DNA of 64,000 nucleotides from Carnegiea gigantea (taxonomy: Eukaryota > Streptophyta > Magnoliopsida > Caryophyllales > Cactaceae), in NCBI GenBank assembly GCA_029747015.1, contig JAKOGI010001178.1:1-64000 (forward strand), written 5' to 3'. The notes below the pieces were generated by a model. That model did no database searches, was not told where the DNA came from, and worked only from the letters and a program-made list of their open reading frames with translations. Shown piece by piece: positions 12,003-25,559 of this stretch; positions within the stretch are counted from its first letter, which is position 1; each line of letters begins with the position of its first letter. A program made the translations under genes and the position numbers.

Positions 12003-14310
12003 CATAATAAGGACAATAATTTTACCATAGTGTTTAAATAAATCACAAGTTCACCTTAATCAAGCAAATCTTTACAATTACACCCTTTTTTCTTCACAGC
12101 GAAGTTGAATACTCAAATTTATTTCTCAAAATTGGCATCCTACTTGACCATACTGGCTATAAATATCAAATTTTTAATCACTTCTGTTTTCTTATCTTAT
12201 ACTCTAACCATATTTGTCTGACATGGATAAGAAAACAAAGTGTAGTTTTTCTAAATCAAACAAAGATGAGTTTTGTTGACAGTAATCATATAAAGATATA
12301 AATTACAATTCTCAAATTCGTCCATCTCCCAAAAGGAAAAAAGAAAAGGAGAGAAAACATAAATTCCTAATTTGTAGAGGCAAATAGATCAATTAATCTT
12401 GAATAAAATAGAAATGCAAGATCTAGGACATGTGTAACATGCACTTTATTATATTGATGTGTGTTAACTAACAACCCACCTTTGTCTAGAAAATATATCA
12501 ATGCTTGCTTTATTGATTTCTTGGTGAACACTATCAATTATAGGTTTACCATCTTTTTGTTTGTTGCATTAAGGTAGAGCCAAAATGGAAACACCAAGTC
12601 TTTGACCAACTTAGCTTGGCATGGAAATTTTGTCCATCTATCCCCTCTCATACCAAAAGTTAGGTTTAAAACTTTTGGAGAAACAAGTTTTGCCTATGCC
12701 AATAGACCTTGATCTTTATTGGCCTTTGATTTAACTATGTGATTCCCTCTTTGCCAAGCCTACAATAACCCTTGTCTGAGTTAGCCTGGCCTTAGTGGGA
12801 CAGGGATGACATTTAGCCTCAATGGAATGGGGGAAATATCATGTTCCTTAGACACAAACATGTTACCTGATATGCAAGAAATGTCCCTATCAAAAAGCCC
12901 AAACCGTATGCCCAAGACAAATATGGACTATAAATTTGGATTCCAATAACAAAGCATTTATTTAAAAGCAAAAAATACATCCTATAGGGATCATCTATAA
13001 GGTTTATAACTACTCTTTTTACCACAAAACACTACCCATCTGATGCCTAGATTCAGCTCTACCTAAATCTTTTATTTAACTCGAGCATTTTTTATCTGTC
13101 CAATTGTGGCTAAGTAGTTTTTGGACATTAAACGAACCTCGCCAGAAGGTAATTTTAACATGGTTGATGCCTTCTCCTTTGCAATCAATTTTTCTACAAC
13201 ACCTGCTTCTCTAGCTAACTGTTCACCCTTTTCGAGTGTAATTTCTATGTCATGTATAGATGTGCTTGGGGGTACATTGGTTAAAGGTAGAGTATTCCTA
13301 TTTTATGGGAACTTTTGTACCAAAAACAATAGTATCTCCAATCATAACCCCTCTAGATGTCTCCTCTCACCATCCCTTTGCTCCACTAGGACAAATGCAT
13401 ACATTTCAATTTTTCAATTACAGTCATATTCTATGGTTATAATTTTATAATCCCTAAGATAACTTATCCTAGGAAATAAATAGTCTTAGCAGGAGATAAG
13501 ATGTTGATATGGGCCATAATTTTTCTTATTTTAGTTAAGGCTTGTATAGTTTTAGGTCTTATTTATTTACTACAATTATGAACCAGCTAAATAAATTTTG
13601 GTAACTACTTTTCCAAGTAGAGGCTAAGCAGTGGAGATTATTCAGACAATCTTCATCCATTGGAACAACGAATAAGCCTTTTAGTTTGAAATTTGATGAA
13701 AATTTCAAAAAAGTTCAAGGGCTCTTTAAAAATGAAAACAAGCAACAACTAATAAATCATATTCACAGATCCAACACTACTCTTGCACTCACTTCAGGTC
13801 ATCATCCCCACTAGTTTATTTATGGGCCTTGCAACATCACCTTGCATTTTCTGTGATAGCTAGACATAACTCGTCGTAGAAGTTATTCACTAAGTCACTT
13901 GCCCATTCACTGCTGGAACCCTAACATCCATTGCTCTCCTATTTCACACAATCAAAACCCCAACTTCCACCATTTTTGTGTTTTTTGCTACTTCTACTCA
14001 ATCTTCTCCATGGATTCACAACGAGTTGTTCACCGAATTTAGTCCATTCAATTGGGAAATCAATTGGCATCGCTCTTAGTTTTCATGGAATGGCAGCTTC
14101 AAAAGAGAGTTTAGTAACTTATTTCTCTCTTTTCTCTTTTAGTTTTGAGGTTTTATTTAGGTATGTCTGCATTTTCATCAATTTTTATTGTTGTTGGCTC
14201 TTAATCCTAACTACGATCTTATTTCTATGGTAGTCATAAGAAAGAGAAGTAGGAATAAGAGTACCCCAATCCTTGTGTAACTGATTCTCACTCTTTCAGA
14301 CGATAATTTC

Positions 14311-14313
<3 letters not shown>

Positions 14314-14346
<33 letters not shown>
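14314..14346. repeat. (CT)n microsatellite
   Basis: About 16 CT dinucleotides in a row, followed by a short (TATC)n-like stretch. Confidence 0.95.
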
Positions 14347-14349
<3 letters not shown>

Positions 14350-16393
14350 ATCTTTCTATCTATCTATCCACCACTAATGTTATTTAATGGATTTGTTTCT
14401 ACAATAGATCTTGTATTTTGAATCTAATGCTTTCATAGAATGGCAATATATGATTGAAACATTCGAGGTTGTTATGTGATGACTGGATTTTAGCATCTTG
14501 ATCTTTGTATTTTTTCCTCTCTTTTTTTTTTTTTTTAGGTTGTCGCCTCAATATTGTGGAATAACTCATGACTATATCAGTTCCTCTCCTCTCAAATTGA
14601 GATGTACTAATTATGATTCCTGATAAAAGGCATACAACCATTGGGGATAATTTGTCATAAGACAAGCAAGTTAATCTCATGCATTTGATTCATTTCCAAA
14701 ATCATGTTATTGAATAGATATCTTACAATCTTCAGTGATATGTGGCCATTTGTGCGAAACTTGTCTGGTATGTAATTTATGGAGTAACTATTCAGATTAT
14801 CTAAATTATCTTATGTTTTGTTTGTCATTATCCAGATCATTTGACATTAGTCAACTTACTTTCCATCATTTGCTGATGATGTGGATCTGGCTTATCAACC
14901 TTCCATTGTATCTGATGCCTTGAATTTATTTTGTTGGACATATGCTTAAGCTACATAGTTTTATGAACTTGTTTTGATATAAGCCTTGATGTTTAAATAT
15001 GTCAACTTTAAATGTCATATTTTCTTATTTTGTTGGTCATTATGTCCTTCACATTATGCGCTTGTTCTTTTTTTTGTCTTCAATGCTATATTTAAGAGCA
15101 TGTATTGGAGTCGATGTCTTCAAAGCTCATATGCATTGTTTGAGTACTTGATTTTGTGTAAGTTGGTGCGATGGTTGGGGGATTGTTATTAATATTTCTA
15201 CTGATGTATTTGGCTTCTAATTATAAGGTATATTTTCTAGTTCTAGTTCCTTATAGACTCCATTATTGTTAGTTGGTTAGATAGTAAGGTTGTGAGATTG
15301 GGCACTGTACAAGTGTTGACAATAATTATGTAGAAAGAGACGGTGTAGGGCCTGGATCACGGTGAGGGAAAAGGGGGTCCTTTATACAGATCCTACATGG
15401 TGTGATTAGGTCCTTGTAAAGAGATGTCCCCACTATAGGAAGAGATCGCTCTCGGTTGAGGCTAGTCTTTGTGGGAGAAAAAGGAATTACTAGAGTCGTC
15501 ACCTTATTAAGACCCAAACAAGAATAGGGTTTTCATAAAACATTTTAAAAACTATTTTTCAAAATAAAGATGACTCTCATGCTAAAAGATGTAGTCAATG
15601 GACAGTGATATGGGAACCTCAGTCAGTGGGTCTGAGGTCTTCTTTAGAAAGAGATAATATCAAGGGCTCTTTGCTTCCTCTGTCTTAAGGATAAGCTCTT
15701 GCTAACATATTGTGTCATTTTAGGTTTCCTGAATAGCGGTCAATTGTTTGTTCAAAGCAAATCGCTTTTAATGAAAATAAGAGAAACACATATATCTATA
15801 CAGATAAGAAAATATATGCAAGCACACAAATGAAAGACAAAGGGCTAACATAATGGTCGATGTGTGGTGGGTTTGCATTTAAATGAGAGACGAACTGCTT
15901 GACATACTGCTCGTTGTACGATTTGAATATTCTCTTGGTTCAAAACCCTATATAGTTTTGATGGTGACTTTATCATAAGTCTATTGAGTTCTACTAGGAA
16001 ATGGTTAGAGGTCATTTTTTGTGTCTAGTGGTTGTGTGAAGAGATTTTAAGGATGGCTAAGTCCAGAGTTGAGTCAACCTGGGTAAGAATAGATAGAGTT
16101 GCTCAAGGTTTTAACTTATACTTGAGGTGATGAGTGGCTAGATGGGTAGATCAGCCCAAGTCTAAGCGTAAGTATACACATTAAAATTCTTAACATTTTC
16201 ATTAAAACCGAGAGAATAATACCTTGAGTGTGGAATGTGATGGATTTTTTTATAGAGTTAATGGGTTAGCATTTGATGGCTATTTCAAAAATTTAAGACA
16301 GAGTCCCCGCTAATGGCATATTGTCAAACCATAATCAATTACTCAATCATACTAATCTAAAAATGGTCTACTGAGTATTAGATAACGGTTGAG

Positions 16394-17562
16394 TGATAAG
16401 TGCTTAATGTATACATCATTTTAGGGCTATTTTGCTTCATTTGTAGGAGAATTATGTGCTTAATATTATTATTTATGCTCCTATTCTTAATTTATGCTTG
16501 GGTATAGTTATTTGATGTGTAGGATTTTAGGCCTTTTTATCCAGCATTTGACCCTTAGTAGATGTATTTTTACCTCCTCCATGGACACTTATGTCCTACT
16601 ACGCCCATGGAATAAGAAAAGAGCAGAAAATCGATTCCAGCTAGAACCATGGTCTGCCCATGTTGAACCCCATGGTCTGCGGCAGGCCTGTAACTGCTGC
16701 ACTGTTTGTTTTTCTCGGCTTTTGTGGCTAAGAATCAACGAGAGGTGCTATATATAGACACGCTCGGCTGCTAATAGAAGAGACCCATCATTCCATCTCC
16801 ATACTCCTTTCCACTCCACTTAGATTAGGACTTAGATTAGAGGAAGAGCAAGTTGAAGGTGACAATTGCTATGATTCTGGATCAGGCTTGCAACGACGGT
16901 TCAAGCGCGCATCGGCTGAGTAATTCCTCTCCCTTATCTTCTCTTTTCTCTTTATGTTTTTATGTTCTTAGATTATTGTTGATTTGTATGTTATGTTTTT
17001 GATTGTTAATCTTGAAATAAAGTTGAGTTGTTATGATTGAACCGATGCTTAATTTGATCTAAAATAGTTTTAGATTTGTTGGGGGTATTTTATTGAATCT
17101 TAGGCATTGATTTATAAGTGGGAAACTTGATCAATTTCATGCTTGTTTTAGATATTTGGTGAAAAACTAAAAGGTGGCACTAGAATGTTGGAAAACTAAG
17201 ATTCGACTTAAGTGTGTGTGATCTTGAGAAAGACTCACCGTTCAATGAAACCCCTAGATTTGATAATTGTGTTCTTAATGATCCTAAATTAATCAAAAAC
17301 CCTTGAGAAATGGTAGTTGATTAGATTTAAGAAGTTCATTCCGCCTTGAAAGAGGGGTTTGATAATTCGATTATCGGTTTTGGAATTACTCATCCAAAGA
17401 AGAGGGTTTGATTAATTTTTGAGTTGGGAAATTGCTTGGTTCGATTAAATTCCTTGATTGATTATCCATTACATTAGATGCTAGATTAATTTAGTTTCAC
17501 CTAGTTTCTGTGGGATCGACCTTGATTTACTACAATGCCACCGTGTGCTTGCAGGCTCATCA
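16394..17562 (+). repeat. 5' LTR of LARD1
   Basis: This begins TGATAAGTGC and ends CTCATCA. A TATA box (TATATATAG, 16749-16757) follows a segment with CCATGG/CCCATG motifs. Compared with the right LTR it lacks about 57 bp near 17488, which explains most of the length difference (1169 against 1213 bp). Confidence 0.88.
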
Positions 17563-17567
17563 ATTTG

Positions 17568-17586
17568 TTGGCACCATTGCCGGAAC
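17568..17586 (+). promoter_or_regulatory. Primer-binding site of LARD1, tRNA-Asp type
   Basis: TTGGCACCATTGCCGGAA lies 5 bp after the LTR. It matches the tRNA-Asp complement except for a few G-to-A type differences. Confidence 0.8.
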
Positions 17587-17871
17587 TAGCATTGAATATT
17601 GGGTCATTCCTAATAGGTTTGACTAAGCATTTTGCTTTTCTTTGGGGAAAAAAACCGATAAAAAAATTTTTAAAATTAACCAAAAAAATTGAAAAAATTT
17701 ATTTGAAAATTAACCCAAAAAAATTGAAAAAAAACAATGACAATTTTCCACATTCCTCAATTCGAGCTTGAGCTATTTTGGAGGTATTTTAAGTGTTTAA
17801 ATGTTATTCTTGCTCGATAAGTTTATTGTGTGAGTAAATGAAAAATTTTAGAATTGTTAATGAGGGTGTCA

Positions 17872-18760
17872 ATAGTTAAACCCATATTCTTTTAGAATAT
17901 TGGGGTTCTCATGGTAAAAGTGTCGATGATGCATCTTATTTGCTTGAGTGGATTGCTTGGGATTTATTTGAATTTGAGAAGGCTAGTCGTGTTTCTAGAT
18001 ATTCATTTTTTGATCCTTGTGCATCATATTCTAGATCTTATTATGCTCCCTTTTGGTGTGATTTATGTAATTCTTCGGACCATGCTACTAGTTCGTGTCC
18101 TTATTATGCATGCTATGATTAGTTTGACTTTGTATCACCCTGGGATAATACTGATGTTGTCATATCTTTACATGATTCATCATTTCCTTTAGCTCAGTGC
18201 ATGGGTTTGAGGCAGGTGAGCCTTTTTGGGTAGTTACTAGATTTGATGTTGCTGATGCATATTTCAAGTCATAAGATATTTTAGATGAGGTACATGATCT
18301 AGATGAGACTCCTTTGAAGGGGTCACATGATGTGTTTATGCATGAGGAGTCTCCTAGGCTTGGTTTTGATTATAGTGTTATCCCCAATCCCCTTGATCAT
18401 TCTCATGTTTCTCCTATGTGTCCATTGCCCTCTTCTTCCCCTGAGTATTGCATTGACATGCCCATTGAAAATCCTATGATTTTTGATGCTAATATTGATT
18501 TGGACTATGAGGTTAACATATTCAATATGCTTGGTGGGAATGCTAATAATTTTGCATCCCTAGGTTACTTTAGTGGGTTTAATGTCTCTCTTGATCCACA
18601 TTACATGTACCTAGAGGACTTGTCTAGAAAAATCATATGGACTACATTCTTTAATCCTTCATATGATTTTTCTATGACAATTGATAAAGCTAAGAGGATA
18701 CATGTACTCTTTGTTGTGATTTTCATTATTGCCTCTTACCTTTTATTTTCTGAATTGTGA
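17872..18760 (+). pseudogene. gag-like ORF of LARD1 with CCHC knuckle, broken
   Basis: A coding-like stretch in two frames. The upstream part (frame of 17940-18122) contains CDLCNSSDHATSSC, a canonical CX2CX4HX4C zinc knuckle at 18057-18098, preceded by aromatic-rich sequence (FWCDLC). A TAG follows at 18120-18122. The frame shifts near 18200, and the rest (18314-18760, 148 codons) is acidic and proline/serine-rich with a hydrophobic C-terminus. The whole resembles the gag-like protein found in many long non-autonomous Tat/Athila-related plant elements. It presumably bound element RNA. It is not functional as it stands. Confidence 0.7.
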
Positions 18761-20692
18761 TCCTAGGAGTTTGATAAGCAGCTGTGTGCGTTGACGGCGT
18801 TTGATTTAAAGGGCCGAGTCTTGACGATGTGATGGAGTGGCTGATGCTCCATGTGCCCCAGTTATTGGGAGGCCGTATAGCTTAAGTGCACTCTGCATCT
18901 AACCTAGTGAGATTGTTTTCTTTTGTTCCCCTTCTCTAAGTTTTCTTTTCTTTGAATAATAAAGCTTTATCTAAGCATGGGGGAAGGGTAGTTTCTATAT
19001 TTTCTATTTCGACTATAGCTTGCATACATTTTAGAGCACGTAGTTTTATGTTTCTTTTTGTTTGCATCAGTGTTTTGCATTTAGTTGCATTTATATTTGT
19101 AGATAGGATTGCATGAAGGGATAGTGTTTATTGGTTTGAGATAACCTTCAATGATGTTTTTGCTGGGCAAAATGGCTATCATGAGCTTGAGTAATTGTTC
19201 ATGTGTAATCCCTTTTGGTGCGAAAATTTATGAAGGTTTAATTAATATTTCTTATTTTGACCCTTGTATCGTTTGAGAACTTTGTTAGCACTTGGAATCA
19301 CCAGCACTAATGTTAGTGCATGAGAGTCATTTAATAAGCTATTGTGACTTTGGTAGATATCCTATGAGATTTTGAGCCTTATTTAGACTAATTTATTATA
19401 TTTAGTCTCATGTTTCTTTCATGTGTATGACTCTCTCATGTTGCATCTCTAGAATTTGCCTTCACTTTTGTTCAAAACCACATACATTTGATGATATGAT
19501 AGAAGTATTTCTTTCTTTGGTCATTTTAGCCACATAGCCAAATTGCTTACCCTTCTATTATATGTTTATTCCCTTTGCTAGCCCCTTTGAGCTTAAATCC
19601 TTTTCTTATTGTGATCCCTTCATATTAGCCCTTGGCCAAACACATATTACCAGCTTTAAGCCAAGTCTATGAGCATCACTTCCTCTATCTAGTAGGTGGT
19701 TTTAGGGATAATTGAACTTAAGATGGCTTTGGTATGTTGTTTTTTTAAGGGATTGATGATATTGAGCATTTGTTTTGGTTCCTGCTTATTTAGGTTGTGT
19801 GTTTATATATTTGGTTGTGAGTTGATAGTTTGTGATCATATGCCTTTCAATAATTGCAATTTTCATTTCATTTCCCAAAAAAAAAGAACAAAAAAGTTAT
19901 GTTGAAGAAAAAGAAAAAAAGGAAGATAAAGTCATGTTGTCAAAAAACAAAAAAAGAGACGCGGAAAAAAGCCCCCACAAAAAAAAAAGATCATGAATAA
20001 GTTATTGGTATTGGATACATACATAGCTTGAATTTCTTTCTTTGTCAACTCATTTCCTATATGATTTGTTGGGATATGTTCATTATGTTATTGGGTTTGG
20101 AGTGATGGTGAACTTGTTAGTTAAATTGGTGGTTTGTTGATTGTTCCCTAGTCACTTGGCTAAGTAGCTCCACATTGCCAAATGCATTTGTCCACTCCTT
20201 TTCCTTAACCCTTCTGGCCTACATTACAACCCCTATAAAGTCCTCTTGATTGTCTTGAGCACATTGCATTTTGGTGGTCGAGAATTTGAGAGTCTTAGCA
20301 AGCATATGGTAGATTGCATCTTTGGAATGAGTTTTGAGTGAACCTATACTATATATCAAACAAGTGAGTGGGAGTGATTCACATTTCCCAAAGTGAGGTT
20401 CTACCGGTCCATTTGGCTCTAATCAATTCAATGTACTCACATGATGTACTTTGTGGTTCTTTGGGGTGATCACGTTTGATATCGAGCTTGTGGTCTTATA
20501 CTTTTTTAAGAACCTTCTCCTCCTTCTAATTTTGAAAAGTTTAGAGCACTACTTGGGGTTGCCATTGCTTACTATTCTTACTTGTGATATATGACTTGCC
20601 TAGTTTAAGGAGGTTGTCATGTTCTGAGTCCTAGATGCATTTCCACTTGTCGGTTTTCTATAGTGTTTGCTTGAGGACAAGCAACAGCTTAA
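18761..20692 (+). other. Non-coding 3' interior of LARD1
   Basis: No reading frame of note. The segment contains an AAGCATGGGGGAAGGG purine tract near 18974-18990, an A-rich run at 19876-19985, and a GAGGACAAGCAA box just before the final polypurine tract. Parts of 19380-20700 can be matched on the minus strand at about 35300-36550 in the TR-GAG element, so this 3' region is shared between the two elements. Confidence 0.6.
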
Positions 20693-20705
20693 GCATGGGG
20701 AAGTT
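20693..20705 (+). promoter_or_regulatory. Polypurine tract of LARD1
   Basis: GCATGGGGAAGTT lies directly before the right LTR. This is the expected place for plus-strand DNA priming. Confidence 0.75.
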
Positions 20706-21918
20706 TGATAAGTGCTTCATGTATACATTATTTTAGGGCTATTTTGTTTCATTTTTAGGAGAATTATGTGCTTAATGTTATTATTTATGCTCCTATTCTC
20801 GATTTATGCTTAAGTATAGTTGTTTGATGTGTTTTATAGGATTTTAGGCCTTTTTACCCAGCATTTGACCCTTAATAGATGTATTTTATCCTCCTCACGA
20901 ACTCCTATGGGCTACTACGCCCGTGGAGCAAGAAAAGGGCAGAAAATCGATTCCAGCTAGAACCACGGTCTACCCGTGGTGAGCCCCACGGCCCATGGCA
21001 CGCCTGTAACTACCGCACTATTCGTTTTCCTCGACTCTTATGGCTGAGAATCAACGGGGGGTACTATATATAAACGTGCTCGACTGCTGAAAGAAGAGAC
21101 CCATCATTCCATCTCTATACTCCTTTCCACTCTACTTAGATTAGGACTTAGATTAGAGGAAGAACAAGTTGAAGGTGAAAATTGTAAGGATTCCGGATCG
21201 GGTTTGCAATGACGGTTCAAGCGCGTATCGGCTGAGCAATTCCTCTCCCTTCTCTTCTCTTTTCTCTTTATGTTTTTATGCTCTTATATTATTGTTGATT
21301 CTTATGTTATGTTTTTGATTGTTAATCTTGGAATTAAGTTGAGTTGTTGTGATTAAACCGATTCTTGATTTGATCTAAAAGAGTTTTGGATTTGTTTGGT
21401 GTATTCTATTCAATCTTATATGTTCATTTGCGAGTAGGAAACTTGATCAAGTTCTTGCTTGTTTTAGAAATTTGATGAAAAACAGAAAGGTGATACTAGA
21501 ATGTTGGAAACTAAGATTTGACTTTGAGAAAGACTCACCGTTTAAGAAACCCCTAGATTTGATAATCGCGTTCTTAATGATCTTAGATTAATCAAAAATC
21601 CTTGAGAAATGGCAGTTGATTAGATTTAAGAATTTCATTCCATCTTGAAAGAGGGGCTTGATAATTCGATTATCGGTTCTGGAATTACCCATCTAAAGAA
21701 GAGGCACTTGATTAGTTTTTGAGTTGGAAAATTGCTTGGTCCGATCAAATTCCTTGATTGATTATCCATTAGATTAGATACTAGATTGATTTAGTTTCAA
21801 TATCAAACTTGGATTCACTTAGCATATCTTGAGGGATTATAACCCAATTGTTTTACCTAGTCTCTATGGGATCAACCTTGATTTGGTGTAACGCCACCGT
21901 GCGCTTGTGGGCCTATCA
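20706..21918 (+). repeat. 3' LTR of LARD1
   Basis: Starts TGATAAGTGC and ends CCTATCA, with a TATA box at 21065-21074. It carries CCACGG/CCGTGG motifs at about 20960-21003, and about 57 bp near 21808-21865 that are missing from the left LTR. Confidence 0.88.
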
Positions 21919-24900
21919 TAGAGTAATGAACTCTGTTTTGGGAGGTGGATGTGGGTCACCCTAAAGATTGTATATGAATGAATTTCGGATTATGACCTCA
22001 AATTTGATGAAAGGTTACAGCCATACACTAAATAATGTATTGGCCCTAAGGACAAGTATGCAAATATATATAGGCAGGGTTGCGTTTAATAGTCATTAGT
22101 CATCATTTAGGCAAATCCATTATGACTTGTGATTAAGGTCGAGATGAGCATAAAGGTATAGTTATGATTACCGTTATCCCTTTATTCACTTTCATGGACC
22201 TAAGTGTGTACCTTTCTTGGGCTAAGATTAAGAGTAGTCTAGAAGTGATTGAGTTATCGCCATGGCCTGGGTACCATGCCTCGGTCTATGTGTCATAGTT
22301 AGGTTCCATGAGATACTGATTAGTGGTTCTAGATGGTTTATTTCATTATCCAATCAAGTTGATTTGTTAGAATTAGATTAAATCATACTCAAATAGAGGA
22401 TTATATTATTTGAAATTTGGAGTCAAGGAGTTTCTATGAATCGAGTTATTTACATAACAGTAAATGAATGAATAAATGAAACATGGACAAGGCTTTTTTT
22501 ATGTACAAGAGACCTAAGAAAGATAAACAAATACCCTAATCTCTATATAAGTCCTGCTCTATTGGCTCATTGGAGGATTTATTAACTTTAATTTAGGGCT
22601 AAACATTAGCATTGAAGATTGGGAAATGACTTGAGCGTCCATTTATTTCAAGAGATTCAATTATGTTAAAAAAATAATTATGTACAACTTTGAAAGAAAA
22701 ATTTAGAACTTGGGTAAAATAAGCCTAAAAGATTTCACAAAAATTAGTAAAATCAAAAGACGCTACGAAGAGGTTAGTTACATAATTTTGTATTTTTAAA
22801 GATCATTAAGTCAATAAAAATAAATTTACAATTTGGCTATGCTTTACCACATGAAAAATTATGATGTCAACTTCAAACAAATCTTATCTTTTTAAAGAAG
22901 TGCCAAATGCAATGATTCCAGATTGTAAATTGTCCTTATTATGTCTAGTTTTATTAGTAAAATATTGAAGTTAAATTCAAAGGGATATTATTCTAGTAAA
23001 GCTAAAACTCAGTTGCAAAAACTGAGTTTGTTATTCTGGACAATGTATTATTATTTTATTTACCAAAAGTTATTGAAAAATAATCTTCTAAAACTGCTTT
23101 ATGTGGGAAAGTAGGCACATTATTAAGCATCTCTAATTTTTATTATTTTTTTAAACATTTGGTGATGTTATTTGGGTTATTTTCAGAAAGATATATCCAT
23201 TCTGAAATTTGTAAAAATTTCATTTCTGGAGTTCTGGCTTTGAAATTTCATATTTCACAGAGCATGAGGAGTTAGAAGACATGTCACATTAATTTGAAAG
23301 GCTCTAAAAATCTAGTTTATTTCACACAAAGAAAACATTAATTCTAAGAAGGGATGAATAATGAGGCATCCTAGTTGAAAAGTTCTTTCATAGATCTATT
23401 TAATGACATCAAAATGAGGCCTATTGAGTTCCAAATGGATTGAAAAATTGGTCCTTAAACTTAATCTATAAATAAAAACTATCCAGTTTTATTTTCATCA
23501 CTTTGATTTGAAGTTCTTATTTAGTGACTTTAAAACAATGACTTTGGTCCAAGCCATCTTTTTGAAACAAAATAGAAAATGAAGGTGGTGTAGAAACAGA
23601 AAAGAAAATGAAAAAAATACACAATTTTATGGTACTCTCCCCCAGCAATTCACAGACCAAAAAAAAAAAAAAAAAGCTAAGTTATTGCTCTAAACCCAAG
23701 TAGGGGGATCATGAAGATCCTTAAGGAACCGACTGATGAACTTGATATCAAATGACTATTGAGGGTCGACCTAACCAAAAAATTAGAGGAAAACATAATA
23801 AAACAAACGTTGATAGAAGATTAGGATAATCAACAAAAGATTAGGAAAGATAATGAAAGAATAGTGTAAAAATGAAAAGAAAAACATGTGTCTAAGACAA
23901 GCAAATTAAGCAAGCAAAATATATGAACAAGAAAAAACAATCTAACACAATGAGCATAAAATAATTAGAAAGGTTTAGTTAGGTTGATAGTTCATGAGAG
24001 AATTGAATAACACTAACTAAAACTATCTAAGAAATTTTAACTCTAGAGTTTTTTAATAGAAAAATGAGTTTAAAAAACTTTAAGAGATTTAATCAAATTT
24101 AATTTGCTCTTAAGAGAGCGAGTTAAACTTAACTAAATCTAATTAGAAAATTAAACCAATTAGAGAGAGACAGAGAGGAGGAAATGGAGTGATTATTTTT
24201 TTTTGGGTTGAAAGGGGATAAAAATCCCTTGTTAAGGTAAAATAAAAAGTATTTATAGACAAACCCACTAAAAACGGTAATGACTCTTTGTTGCAATGAA
24301 AATAAAAGAAAATAAAAATAAAATGGATTGATAAAGATGGGAAGAAGAAAACAAAAAATTTAAATGGCAAGGTAAACATGTGAATTGATTTTTTGATGGA
24401 AGAGGAAGAAAAAGACAAAAGGGCAATTGAGAAAGACATAAGTGAGAGTGGAACCATTTGGATTGTAGTTTGGATTAATCTCCACCACAAAACATATTTT
24501 TTTTTTCTTTTTTCTTTTATATTGCATCTTTTTTCATTAATTTTTTTTGGTTTTGCATTTGGGTTTGGACTTGGGCTAGATTTATGTTACTCTTTTTGTG
24601 ATTGTACTTGCCAAATATTTAGATCCTGCTCAATTCACTTTTACATCTTTCTCTTTTATTTTTCTTTTTGAAAATAAATTAACTCAGAAAAAAAGTAGAC
24701 ATAAAAGGGTGAACCAAAATTTAGTGTGTACAAATTACTCCTCATTGATCGAGCTTGTAAAAGTGAAGATCAACAATATAAGAGACACATAAATTTGGCT
24801 CATAAATTGCATCCAACCGATGGTGGGATGATGAATGACTCACGATTAAATTGCTCATGGTTATTACGAATCAAGGTCCTCTAACTTGCACAATTCGAGC

Positions 24901-24933
24901 TAGATCTGCTCGAGTTGGAGGCAAAATAGACAA
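21919..24933. other. Non-coding sequence right of LARD1
   Basis: AT-rich with no recognisable gene. A poly(A) run is at 23658-23676, and purine-rich and T-rich stretches occupy 24140-24700. Several frames of 60-115 codons exist but are made of homopolymer-derived Phe/Lys/Ser runs. Confidence 0.5.
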
Positions 24934-25519
24934 CTCTAGGTTGAATAGCTTAGGATTAGAATGACTTAAGGGTCAATAAGTTAGATTTCATTCAAGAAAC
25001 TCAAGGTTAAAGAACTCAAGAGGTTTTAAACGATTCGTGGACAATAATTCAATGTCAGAGAAAAGATTAATGACTCTTGGTCCGAACACTTAGCAATCGT
25101 TGTTTTAAAACCACAACAAAGTCATTGACTCATGGTCTAAGCACTTGAAAGTTTTTCTATGAGACTCACAAGAATGTCATCGACTCTTGGTCGAAATAAA
25201 AAGGAATGACGAAGATGTCATTGACACTCTAGGTTGAATAGCTTAGGATTAGAATGACTTAAGGGTCAATAATTTATATTTCATTCAAGAAACTCAAGGT
25301 TAAAGAACTCAAGAGGTTTTAAACGATTCGTAGACAACAATTCAATGTCAGAGAAAAGATTAATGACTCTTGGTCCGAACACTTAGCAATCGTTGTTTTA
25401 AAACCACAACAAAGTCATTGACACATGGTCTAAGCACTTGAAAGTTTTTCTATAAAACCCACAAGAATGTCATCGACTTTTGGTTGAAATAAAAAGGAAT
25501 GACGAAGATGTCATTGACA
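24934..25519. repeat. Perfect-length tandem duplication, two 293-bp copies
   Basis: Copy 1 is 24934-25226 and copy 2 is 25227-25519. Both begin CTCTAGGTTGAATAGC and end GATGTCATTGACA. They have the same length with no indel and differ at roughly ten positions, so the duplication is younger than the surrounding decayed repeats. Confidence 0.92.
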
Positions 25520-25559
25520 CGTGGCCGAAATGCTTAGGAAGTGTTTGTAGCTATTGGCT

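Larger units (their letters stand above)
11346..15325. other. Intergenic sequence, no gene recognised
   Basis: Apart from the SINE at 11890-12002 and the (CT)n tract at 14314-14346, I see no coding pattern. Short reading frames are scattered on both strands without family signatures, consistent splice sites or codon continuity. Confidence 0.6.
16394..21918 (+). mobile_element. LARD1: non-autonomous Tat/Athila-like LTR element with gag remnant only
   Basis: The 5.5-kb element has two direct LTRs (16394-17562, 20706-21918), a tRNA-Asp-type primer site after the left LTR and a polypurine tract before the right LTR. It starts TGATAAG and ends TATCA. The flanks are TTGAG on the left and TAGAG on the right, a 4-of-5 match consistent with a decayed 5-bp target duplication. 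The 3.1-kb interior encodes a broken protein with a CCHC knuckle but no protease, RT, RNase H or integrase. It would have needed enzymes from another element. Its LTRs are related to those of the element at 34056-42849. Confidence 0.88.

Noticed and set aside
11769..12005. 78-codon frame resembling a small protein
   Set aside because: Largely explained by a reversed SINE copy.
24143..24671. Phe/Ser/Lys-rich frames on both strands
   Set aside because: Produced by A- and T-rich homopolymers. No consistent protein pattern.
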